From CBFHOS01 sp965657645 (GTDB taxonomy: Bacteria > Pseudomonadota > Alphaproteobacteria > Puniceispirillales > Puniceispirillaceae), in assembly GCA_965657645.1 (NCBI GenBank), contig CBFHOS010000017.1, positions 1 through 39,577 on the forward strand: a stretch of DNA of 39,577 nt, in the 5' to 3' direction. Numbering within the stretch: position 1 is the stretch's first letter; each line of letters opens with the position of its first letter. Under the pieces are notes generated by a model, which did no database searches, was not told the origin of the DNA, and was given only the letters and a program-made list of their open reading frames with translations. The translations under genes and the position numbers were made by a program. Shown here piece after piece: positions 32,872 through 39,577 of the stretch.

Positions 32872-33882
32872 ATGATTATTGATTGCCACGGACATTACAC
32901 AACCACCCCACCCGGCGTCGGCATTTGGCGTGATGCGCAAAAGGCAGCGGTATCTGCTGACCCGTCACATGTGTCTGAAAAAGGCGTCATTAACGTGACT
33001 GATGACGAGATTAGAGAGAGCATCGAGACCAACCAGTTGCGCGTACAACAAGAGCGCGGCACCGATGTCACAATCTTTTCACCACGGGCGAGTTGGATGG
33101 GTCATCACGTTGGCAATGCCACCACATCACAGGCATGGACCGAGCATTGTAACGATCTGATCCACCGTGTGTGCAACATCTTCCCACAGAATTTTGTACC
33201 TGTATGTCAATTGCCGCAAAGCCCGGAAACACCGATTGCCGCCAGCATTGCCGAATTGAAACGGACAATTACCGAAATGGGTTTCATCGGGTGCAATCTC
33301 AATCCCGATCCATCGGGCGGCTATTGGAAAGACAAGCCGCTTGGCGATAAATACTGGTATCCGTTTTATGAAACCATGTGCGAGCTTGATGTGCCCGCAA
33401 TGATCCATGTTAGCGGCGCTTGTCATCCGGCAATGCACACAACCAGCTCTTATTATCTGGGCGCTGATACAACGGCCTTTGTGCATTTGATGATGTCGGA
33501 CGTGTTCAAAGATTTCCCGACAATCAAATTCATCATTCCACATGGCGGCGGCGCGGTGCCGTATCATTGGGGACGGTTCCGCGGCATGGCACAGGATATG
33601 GGCCTTGGCGATCTAGAGGAACGCGTATTGAACAATATCTATTTCGATACATGCGTCTATCACCAAGACGGCATTGATATGTTGCTTGATGTCATTCCGA
33701 CAAAGAACATTCTATTTGCATCTGAAATGATTGGTGCGGTGCGTGGTATCGACCCTAAATCGGGCCACTATTATGATGATACCAAGCGCTATATCGACGG
33801 CAATGATGTTCTTGATGATGCCCAGCGTGCAATGATTTTTGAGGGTAACGCGCGGCAGGTATTCTCGCGTCTCAAAATCTAG
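32872..33882 (+). CDS. ligJ: 4-oxalomesaconate hydratase
   Basis: Hydrates 4-oxalomesaconate to 4-carboxy-4-hydroxy-2-oxoadipate. The 336-residue amidohydrolase-fold protein opens with MIIDCHGHYTT (His6 and His8 metal site) and shows GCNLNPDPSGG, YWYPFYETMCELDVPAMIHVS and HGGGAVPYHWGRFRG. Later come FDTCVYHQDGIDML and ILFASEMIGAVRGIDP. These are typical of LigJ. AAGGGA precedes the ATG. It ends the plus-strand unit; its TAG shares four bases with the stop of the convergent LysE gene. The final aldolase (ligK) that would split its product to pyruvate and oxaloacetate is not in the window. Confidence 0.94.
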   Translation: MIIDCHGHYTTTPPGVGIWRDAQKAAVSADPSHVSEKGVINVTDDEIRESIETNQLRVQQERGTDVTIFSPRASWMGHHVGNATTSQAWTEHCNDLIHRVCNIFPQNFVPVCQLPQSPETPIAASIAELKRTITEMGFIGCNLNPDPSGGYWKDKPLGDKYWYPFYETMCELDVPAMIHVSGACHPAMHTTSSYYLGADTTAFVHLMMSDVFKDFPTIKFIIPHGGGAVPYHWGRFRGMAQDMGLGDLEERVLNNIYFDTCVYHQDGIDMLLDVIPTKNILFASEMIGAVRGIDPKSGHYYDDTKRYIDGNDVLDDAQRAMIFEGNARQVFSRLKI

Positions 33883-34499
33883 CTAGCAAACGCATCAATC
33901 AATAGCTTTAGCCCATAGACGCAAAAGCCAGCGCCAACGAGGCCATTAATCGGACGGTACAGCCGCACATAAACGCGGCTGGCCCGTTTCGTTGAAAAAG
34001 CCGTGGCGACCAGCGCATGCCCGCTAAATGAGGCCGCCGCAGATAGGACTGCAAAGCTGGCGATATGGGTCTCAGTTTTCGCAACCACCGGAAATAGTGA
34101 CACCACCGCCAGCCATGTGGTGAGAACCTTGGGATTGCTGAGCATCACTAGCGAGGCTTGGCGAAAGGCCGCCCACATCGTCACATTATCAATCGCCGCA
34201 ACATCCATTACCGGCGTTAATGCCTTGCGGATGAATTTATAGGCGAAATACAGCAACAGCAAACCGCCAATTACGGTCATGATCGTGAGCACTTGCGGGA
34301 ATGCGGCAAACACCACAGCCGCCCCCAATAAAGCGGCCAACGCCCAGAGAAACAGGCAACAGCCACAAGCCAATGCACAGGCCAAACCAGTGCGCCGTCC
34401 GGACCCCATCGCGGTAGCAATGGTGTTCATAACATTGGGCCCCGGGATGAAAACATTAAGCATCAAAAAGCCGAGAGCTGGCAAAAGATCGATCAGCAT
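33879..34499 (-). CDS. LysE/RhtB family translocator
   Basis: A 206-residue polytopic inner-membrane exporter. The N-terminal LMLNVFIPGPNVMNTIATAMGSGRRTGLACALAC contains the family's PGPN motif followed by the 'GRR.G' turn. Later come LYFAYKFIRKAL and FRQASLVMLSNPKVLTTWLAVVSLFP, also standard in LysE. Members export amino acids or their derivatives. I prefer the ATG at 34499 over GTG at 34505; neither has a strong ribosome site. Its stop overlaps the ligJ stop at the palindrome CTAG. Confidence 0.88.
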   Translation of the reverse strand: MLIDLLPALGFLMLNVFIPGPNVMNTIATAMGSGRRTGLACALACGCCLFLWALAALLGAAVVFAAFPQVLTIMTVIGGLLLLYFAYKFIRKALTPVMDVAAIDNVTMWAAFRQASLVMLSNPKVLTTWLAVVSLFPVVAKTETHIASFAVLSAAASFSGHALVATAFSTKRASRVYVRLYRPINGLVGAGFCVYGLKLLIDAFAS

Positions 34500-34537
34500 G
34501 CGCACAGGGTAATCACTGGCATGGCCCTTGGCGAGGG

Positions 34538-35269
34538 CTATTTATGGGCATAATACGCATCATGACTAATCTTTACAAAACCAACGATTTTCAGGGCATC
34601 TACCGCGATCGGTACAGCGCTTAACGCCGCCTCGATCGCATTGGCCAGATCATCCACATAATCGGCATAGCGGGTGATGAATGGCAGGCCTGGAACGGGC
34701 GGTGTACTCTCGATGATTTTCAAGCTAGCAATCATCTCAGCGTGGCTGTCCTCGATATACCGCCATGTCGCCGCATCAATCGCGGCAAAATCAGCCTCAC
34801 CATCGGCCACCATTTGGGCTGAAAGCTGGTGCGCGCCAGAGGGGATCATCGCAGAGAAAAAACTGTCCAGATCGCCAAACAAACGGCGGGCACAGCCATA
34901 GCCAGATTCTGAATTTGCCCCATTGAAACAGAACCGACCACCAGCAAGATCCGATAATGTTAATTGCGGGGCGTCATGGCGGGCAATGATGTGGCTATTG
35001 TAAAATCCGGCTGGGCAATTCGCTAACCCATAATCCAGATTGCCAACCAGATGACATGCCTGATCAAGCCCATCACGATAGGGCTTGCCGCAGGTCATGC
35101 CGAGCAGCAATTCAGGGTCATTCCACATTTTCTCATAATTATCGAGCCGTGATAACGCTTTGGGGGCATCAATGCCGCGCTCAACCAGACCGGCGGCGAT
35201 CGCATCCCACAGGGCATCTGTCGCCCAGCGCAATTCTGGCCGGTCGTACATCGGCAAACAAGCAATCAT
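34538..35269 (-). CDS. PhnD-like phosphonate/phosphate-binding domain protein without signal peptide
   Basis: A 243-residue protein of the PhnD/SsuA/transferrin-like periplasmic-binding superfamily. ACLPMYDRPELRWATDALWDAI opens the first lobe. QLTLSDLAGGRFCFNGANSESGYGCARRLF (about residues 101-130) matches the 'L.DL.GK.V.F....S.SG' hinge segment. AQMVADGEADFAAIDAATWRYI is the usual second-lobe block. It starts directly with the domain (MIACLPMYD), so it has no signal peptide and may work in the cytoplasm as an enzyme or sensor. AGAGG precedes the ATG. It is 15 bp downstream of the dimethylglycine/sarcosine dehydrogenase gene and so is likely co-transcribed. No transporter permease or ATPase for it is present. 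Confidence 0.75.
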   Translation of the reverse strand: MIACLPMYDRPELRWATDALWDAIAAGLVERGIDAPKALSRLDNYEKMWNDPELLLGMTCGKPYRDGLDQACHLVGNLDYGLANCPAGFYNSHIIARHDAPQLTLSDLAGGRFCFNGANSESGYGCARRLFGDLDSFFSAMIPSGAHQLSAQMVADGEADFAAIDAATWRYIEDSHAEMIASLKIIESTPPVPGLPFITRYADYVDDLANAIEAALSAVPIAVDALKIVGFVKISHDAYYAHK

Positions 35270-35284
35270 CAAGGCCTCTTTAGG

Positions 35285-37702
35285 TTAGCCGCGCATCCGC
35301 GCACCATCCGCATCAAATAGCATTTGTGTGATAAGGGTGGCCGGGCGCATCTCACCCAGAATTTCAATTTCAACTTGCAAACCATCTGCAATCATCGGCG
35401 TAGGTATAAACCCAAGTGCAATCGATTTACCAGCATTATGCGCATAGCCGCCAGAGGTGCAAAAACCCTCGACCTTGCCGTTAATCCAGATCGGTTCATA
35501 GGCGACAACATCGGCGTCATCGGCATCAACAACAAAGGCGCATATCTTGCGGGCTGGTCCGGCGCTCTTTTCCGCAAGCGCCGCCGCCTTGCCAATGAAA
35601 TCGGCATTTTTGCCATAGGACACAAAGCGATCAATACCGGTTTCACACGGCATATAATCAGGGCCAAATTCATGCATCCATGACCCAAAGAACTTTTCCA
35701 AACGCAGGCTCATCATCGCTCGCATACCAAACGGTTTTAGGCCAAATTCGGCGCCAGCCTCGGCTAGGGTTTGATAGAGGATGCGTTGTTCATCCGCATT
35801 CACATAAATCTCATAGCCAAGATCACCGGTATAGGAAATCCGCTGGACCGTTGCCCGCACAAGGCCAATGTCAAAGTCGCGCACATCCATAAATTTAAAG
35901 GCATCATTCGAGACATCACCCTTGGCCACCTTGGCCAATAGGTCACGCGCCATTGGTCCGGCAATCTGGAAGCCAATACGGCGCAGGGACACATTTTCGA
36001 TCGCCACGCCGCTCTCAGGTAAATGCGATAGGAACCAGCGCATGTGATAATCCTGTGCGCCAAAGGATGCCGTTAATTGAAAGCGATCCTCGGCCAAGGC
36101 GGAGATTGTGAAATCACCAATGATCCGGCCTTTGGGGCTTAGCATCGCGGTTAGGGAAATGCGGCCAACTTTTGGCACGCGCCCCGCCATGATCCAATCC
36201 AGCCACTCTCTCGCACCATCACCGGTCACCAGATATTTACCGAAATTATGGATTTCGTTAATACCAACCGCATTGCGCACCGCCGCCACCTCGGCGCCCG
36301 TTGCCGCAAAGGCGTTAGAGCGGCGGAATGATGGCGTTTCATATAGGGGCTCATCCGGCGGCGCAAAATAGTTTACCGCCTCCATCCCATAGGCAGCGCC
36401 AAACACGGCCCGCTGGTCTTTCCAGATATCATAGACAGGTGTTGTCTGGAACGGACGCGCGGCGGGCAATTCCTCGTTTGGATAGCTAACCGAAAACCGG
36501 CGTTGGTAATTCTCGCGCACTTTGGCCCGCGTATAACCAGGGGTAATCCAATTGCCAAAGCGGGCAACATCCATCGCGAACACATCGCGTGATGGCTCGC
36601 CTTCGATCATCCATTCTGCAAGCGACAAGCCAACACCGCCACCTTGGCTAAAGCCCGCCATCACCGCACAGGCCGACCAATAGTTTTTCAACCCCGGAAC
36701 CGGCCCAACAAGCGGATTACCATCAGGGGCAAAGGTAAAGGGACCATTGATCACATTTTTAATGCCAGCGCGTTGCAACACCGGAAAGCGTTCGAAGGCA
36801 AATTCAACCGATTGCGAAATGCGGTCGAGCTTGTTTTCCAGCAATTCATGGCCGAAATCCGATGGCGTGCCGTCAACCGCCCACGCATCACAGGCCTGCT
36901 CATAAAAGCCGATACAAATACCCCGGCCCTCTTGGCGCAGATAGCTCTCGCCGCCCGGATCCATAACATGCGGCAACTCGCTGTCACGTTCAAACACTTC
37001 AGGCGTGTCTTCAGTCACGAGATATTGGTGTTCCATCGGGTGAAGCGGCAGGTAAATACCGGCCATAGCACCGACTTCACGCGCCCATAACCCAGCCGCA
37101 TTGACCAAATGTTCGGCAATAACCGTGCCCTCTTTGGTGACAATTTCCCAGCTACCATCGGCCATCTGGTTGGTTTCATAAACCGGATTATGGGTAACAA
37201 TCTCGGCCCCCGCCATCCGCGCCGCCTTGGCATAGGCATGGGTCGTCCCCGATGGATCCAGATGGCCATCAAGCGGATCATATAACCCGCCCAGAACACC
37301 CGCAACATTGGTAATCGGCGATAGTTTCTGGATTTCCTCTGGGGTAATGATTTGTGTATCCAGCCCCATAAAGCGGTGCTTGGCCCGTTCTGCTTTGAGC
37401 ATATCAAGGCGCTCTTTGGTATCGGCCAGCGTCACACCGCCAACATGATGCAACCCACAAGACATGCCGGTGATTTCCTCCAACTCGCGATAGAGCCGGA
37501 TCGTATAGCCTTGTAGCGCCGCCATATTGGTGTCGCCGTTAATCGTGTGAAAGCCCCCAGCGGCATGCCATGTTGAACCAGAGGTCAATTCCGACCGCTC
37601 TATCAACATCACATCACTCCAACCAAGCTTGGTTAGATGATACAAAACCGAACAGCCGACAACGCCGCCGCCAATTATTACCACTCGCGCATGTGTTTTC
37701 AT
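35285..37702 (-). CDS. Dimethylglycine/sarcosine dehydrogenase-type FAD enzyme with GcvT domain
   Basis: An 805-residue fusion. The N-terminal DAO domain has the FAD motif VVIIGGGVVGCSV (about 7-19), Glu35, and SGSTWHAAGG. His46 there corresponds to the covalent-FAD His of dimethylglycine and sarcosine dehydrogenases. A linker FAO domain (about 370-425) is followed by the GcvT folate-binding domain (about 430-800), with GINEIHNFGKYLVTG, SYTGDLGYEIYV and FGMRAMMSLRLEKFFGSW. It oxidatively demethylates a methylglycine, passing the carbon to tetrahydrofolate. AAGGAG precedes the ATG. It follows another FAD oxidoreductase by 9 bp and precedes the PhnD-like gene by 15 bp. Sarcosine from creatinase, or dimethylglycine from glycine betaine, would be suitable substrates; the sequence does not separate them. 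Confidence 0.92.
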   Translation of the reverse strand: MKTHARVVIIGGGVVGCSVLYHLTKLGWSDVMLIERSELTSGSTWHAAGGFHTINGDTNMAALQGYTIRLYRELEEITGMSCGLHHVGGVTLADTKERLDMLKAERAKHRFMGLDTQIITPEEIQKLSPITNVAGVLGGLYDPLDGHLDPSGTTHAYAKAARMAGAEIVTHNPVYETNQMADGSWEIVTKEGTVIAEHLVNAAGLWAREVGAMAGIYLPLHPMEHQYLVTEDTPEVFERDSELPHVMDPGGESYLRQEGRGICIGFYEQACDAWAVDGTPSDFGHELLENKLDRISQSVEFAFERFPVLQRAGIKNVINGPFTFAPDGNPLVGPVPGLKNYWSACAVMAGFSQGGGVGLSLAEWMIEGEPSRDVFAMDVARFGNWITPGYTRAKVRENYQRRFSVSYPNEELPAARPFQTTPVYDIWKDQRAVFGAAYGMEAVNYFAPPDEPLYETPSFRRSNAFAATGAEVAAVRNAVGINEIHNFGKYLVTGDGAREWLDWIMAGRVPKVGRISLTAMLSPKGRIIGDFTISALAEDRFQLTASFGAQDYHMRWFLSHLPESGVAIENVSLRRIGFQIAGPMARDLLAKVAKGDVSNDAFKFMDVRDFDIGLVRATVQRISYTGDLGYEIYVNADEQRILYQTLAEAGAEFGLKPFGMRAMMSLRLEKFFGSWMHEFGPDYMPCETGIDRFVSYGKNADFIGKAAALAEKSAGPARKICAFVVDADDADVVAYEPIWINGKVEGFCTSGGYAHNAGKSIALGFIPTPMIADGLQVEIEILGEMRPATLITQMLFDADGARMRG

Positions 37703-37711
37703 GACTACTCC

Positions 37712-39034
37712 TTAGCCCAAAACTGAGAATGAAGAATTCTGATTGATTTCACGATTTCTGGAAAATGCATTCAGCGGCAAATCATAACCGACATTTTCAA
37801 GGCGAAACACCACCGGATCCTTGTCGTGATCCTGTCCATTTTCACAAGCCTCGATAAGAGCCGTCATCATCTTACCCGCCACCGGCGCGTTCTTATATTG
37901 GTTACCGCTAGTGCCGCATGCCATGTAAAAGCCCGGTAGGCTGCTCTTGTCATAAATCGGCGCCCAATCCTCGGTCACGTCATAGAGCTCGACCACGCCC
38001 TTTGCCTGTTCAGGGATTGGCAGGCCGGGCATACGCTGACCAAGCCGCATGACCAGTGTTTTCCATTGCACGCTGAAATTGCGGTCGAACTCATCCGGAT
38101 TATCAATCCATTCCTGTTCATCACATTCAGGATCTTCTGATCCGATCAGAATATGATCTTGGGTGGCCGGACGCGCATAGGTGAAAATATCACTGTCGGA
38201 ATAGACCGAGCCAAGGCGTTCACCGCTGGGCGCTGGCACATGCGCAACCTCATGGCGCAATGCCCGTGTGGTGATCTTCATGTCATCCAGAACACCCGCC
38301 ATTTCATTGACAATCGATGAATGCGGGCCAGCAACATTAACCACCACCGGCGCGTCTATCTGCGTTCCATCATCCAGCGTCACCCCGCACACACGGCCAT
38401 TTGCTTGGCGGATTTTGGTCACTGCAGAGTTGAATTTGAAATGCGCCCCCTGCATCTCGGCGGCATATTGAGCGTTATGGGCCGATAATTTCGGATCATC
38501 AACATAACCGCCGCGAGGAAAGCGCACCGCGCCCTCAATCGCCGGACCGGTCGGCACGCCAAAATCGTCTGCACTCGCCTGTTTTGCCGGCGCATATGCG
38601 CGCGTATCGGCACCAGGCACCCAATCGGCGATCTGATCCAAGGTTAGATGCTCGTAAGGACAGCCGATTTCATCCATCATCGCGATCACATCAGCCATGC
38701 GGTTATTATGCACCGTCTTGATCACCAAATTACCAGTATTGTGATAGGTGATCATGCCTTCGGGATCCGTGACCCCCAGATAATCCGCCCAATTCGACCA
38801 ATAAAACCAGCCTTCATAAGCAAGCGCACAGCTAGCGGTGGTAGAATAATAGGTCCGGATAATAGCGCAGGAACCAGACGTAGATCCATATCCCGCCTGC
38901 GGGCCCTTATCGATATTTAGCGTTCGATAGCCCTTTTTGGCCATTTCAAATGCTGTACAAGCCCCAATGACTCCGGCCCCAATGATAATTGCATCATAAT
39001 TCGAATTTATTTCATTTCCCGCCATATCGTTCAT
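37712..39034 (-). CDS. FAD-dependent amino acid/amine oxidoreductase (DAO family)
   Basis: A 440-residue flavoprotein with AIIIGAGVIGACTAFEM (about residues 15-31) as the ADP-binding motif and the acidic ribose ligand in NIDKGPQAGYGSTSGSCAIIR. The C-terminal FAD segment is PGFYMACGTSGNQYKNAPVAGKMM (about 380-403). It is related to sarcosine oxidase beta / glycine-oxidase-like enzymes and probably oxidises an N-methyl or secondary amino acid. The ATG at 39034 lies directly against AGGGA, so the in-frame ATG at 39025 (9-nt spacing) may be the real start. A 19-bp duplication covers this region. It precedes the dimethylglycine dehydrogenase-type gene by 9 bp and they form one operon. Confidence 0.85.
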   Translation of the reverse strand: MNDMAGNEINSNYDAIIIGAGVIGACTAFEMAKKGYRTLNIDKGPQAGYGSTSGSCAIIRTYYSTTASCALAYEGWFYWSNWADYLGVTDPEGMITYHNTGNLVIKTVHNNRMADVIAMMDEIGCPYEHLTLDQIADWVPGADTRAYAPAKQASADDFGVPTGPAIEGAVRFPRGGYVDDPKLSAHNAQYAAEMQGAHFKFNSAVTKIRQANGRVCGVTLDDGTQIDAPVVVNVAGPHSSIVNEMAGVLDDMKITTRALRHEVAHVPAPSGERLGSVYSDSDIFTYARPATQDHILIGSEDPECDEQEWIDNPDEFDRNFSVQWKTLVMRLGQRMPGLPIPEQAKGVVELYDVTEDWAPIYDKSSLPGFYMACGTSGNQYKNAPVAGKMMTALIEACENGQDHDKDPVVFRLENVGYDLPLNAFSRNREINQNSSFSVLG

Positions 39035-39053
39035 TCCCTGCCATATCGTTCAT
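39012..39053 (-). other. 19-bp tandem duplication creating a 13-residue upstream frame
   Basis: The unit gccatatcgttcattccct is present at 39021-39039 and again, for 14 bp, at 39040-39053. This duplicates the start region of the FAD oxidoreductase (minus strand ATGAACGATATGGC). Because 19 is not a multiple of three, the upstream ATG (39053), which has GAGAG in front, leads into a different frame: 13 residues (MNDMAGNERYGGK) ending in TGA at 39012. The main gene must therefore start at 39034 or 39025, inside this short frame. Confidence 0.6.
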
Positions 39054-39077
39054 CATGGCTCTCTATTGTGATTGATA

Positions 39078-39577
39078 TTAGACAAACTTTTCCAGTCGAC
39101 AACAACAGGATGCGACAATCTGTTGATCAGAAAGACGCATCTTTTCTGTCACTAATGCCTCAATTTTTGGAGCCTCTTTATCCCCAAGGCGACCAAGGCA
39201 TTCCGCCAGACCATGCAGGGCCCAGATATTGTTGCGGTGCGCCTTGCAATGCGGAATACGCCCACTCAGCCCCAGATCGTCGCGGTAGATATCCCGTGCG
39301 CGCTCGACATGGCCTTGTTCCATCAACAATGCCCCCAGCGCATGACGCGGTGGGTGCATCCACGGCCACGGCTCGCTGTAAAAGAGATCATCATCCAGCT
39401 CAACTGCCGCACTAAGAGCGGCAAAGGCTTGGTCATACGCGCCCTCACGATATAGCATCTCACCACGCATCATAGCCTCGCCAACAGCCAGAATATCAGT
39501 GGCGTAATTGTTGAAAAAGAACCGGTCTGGATGCACTTTTTTCACGCTGGCATAAAATTCATCTGCCGCGCCCCTCG
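39078..39577 (-). CDS. Tetratricopeptide-repeat protein, C-terminal part (5' end outside window)
   Basis: The frame is open from the window edge to the TAA at 39078 (166 codons), and conserved-looking sequence continues upstream of the GTG at 39545 (GAADEFYASV), so the real start lies outside. Helical repeats typical of TPRs are visible: AMMRGEMLYREGAYDQAFAALSAAVELDDDL, then HALGALLMEQGHVERARDIYRDDLGL and WALHGLAECLGRLGD. PWPWMHPPRHALG between them is seen in large cytosolic or exported TPR proteins of unknown role. It lies 43 bp upstream of the FAD oxidoreductase on the same strand, so it could be in the same transcript. Confidence 0.7.
   Translation of the reverse strand, partial: RGAADEFYASVKKVHPDRFFFNNYATDILAVGEAMMRGEMLYREGAYDQAFAALSAAVELDDDLFYSEPWPWMHPPRHALGALLMEQGHVERARDIYRDDLGLSGRIPHCKAHRNNIWALHGLAECLGRLGDKEAPKIEALVTEKMRLSDQQIVASCCCRLEKFV

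Noticed and set aside
36644..37090. 148-codon plus-strand frame
   Set aside because: Entirely antisense to the dimethylglycine dehydrogenase-type gene, whose domains are intact.
1..39577. CRISPR arrays, prophage, transposons, rRNA or tRNA genes
   Set aside because: No spaced direct-repeat array, transposase or integrase motif, terminal inverted repeats, or RNA gene signatures were seen.

Overview
The window reads as chromosomal DNA of a free-living, probably marine alphaproteobacterium. The evidence is moderate GC, tightly packed genes, cytochrome c maturation (ccmE), copper-chaperone and polyamine/osmolyte-type genes, and many ABC, DMT and FAD-oxidoreductase families of the kind seen in SAR116/Puniceispirillum-like and roseobacter-like genomes. 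The lineage is an inference; there is no rRNA in the window. I see no tRNA, CRISPR array, transposase, integrase or recognisable transcription regulator gene. The regulatory evidence is confined to DNA sites.

Layout. 1-5.0 kb holds a partial phosphoglycerate kinase, a GT9 glycosyltransferase, a DUF6165 protein, AzlC/AzlD branched-chain amino acid export, free methionine-R-sulfoxide reductase, pterin carbinolamine dehydratase and a flavodoxin-fold protein. 5.0-8.0 kb holds a minus-strand cluster of cytochrome c, an FMN-dependent alpha-hydroxy-acid dehydrogenase and a PCu(A)C copper chaperone, with ccmE divergent to it. 8-17 kb is a long minus-strand series: a complete polyamine-type ABC transporter (ATPase, binding protein, two permeases) followed by a DMT exporter, an aldehyde dehydrogenase, a methyltransferase and another DMT exporter.

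17-23.6 kb is the most distinctive part. Creatinase is transcribed divergently from the ABC transporter and faces an agmatinase-family ureohydrolase. A compact plus-strand operon follows: a PhyH-type Fe(II)/2-oxoglutarate dioxygenase, a diaminopropionate ammonia-lyase-like PLP enzyme, an M24 amidohydrolase/peptidase and an Asp/Glu-racemase-fold protein. It has parallels to ectoine catabolism (eutA/eutB/doeA) but matches no pathway I can name.

23.6-28.8 kb holds a second alpha-hydroxy-acid dehydrogenase, an iron(III) ABC permease and binding protein under two Fur-box-like sites, and a TerC-family protein. 28.8-33.9 kb holds the lower protocatechuate 4,5-cleavage pathway (ligI and galD/ligU on minus; a DUF1932 oxidoreductase, ligC and ligJ on plus) without the ring-cleavage dioxygenase or the final aldolase. 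33.9-39.6 kb holds a LysE exporter, a signal-less PhnD-like protein, a dimethylglycine/sarcosine dehydrogenase-type enzyme, another FAD oxidoreductase and the C-terminal end of a TPR protein.

Functionally the window is mostly catabolism of small nitrogenous and aromatic compounds. Creatinase yields sarcosine and urea, and the dehydrogenase near 36 kb could oxidise sarcosine. A recurrent structural theme is short tandem duplications at gene starts or stops: 12-bp units upstream of creatinase and in the iron-binding protein leader, a 30-bp unit over the ccmE stop, and a 19-bp unit over the start of the FAD oxidoreductase.
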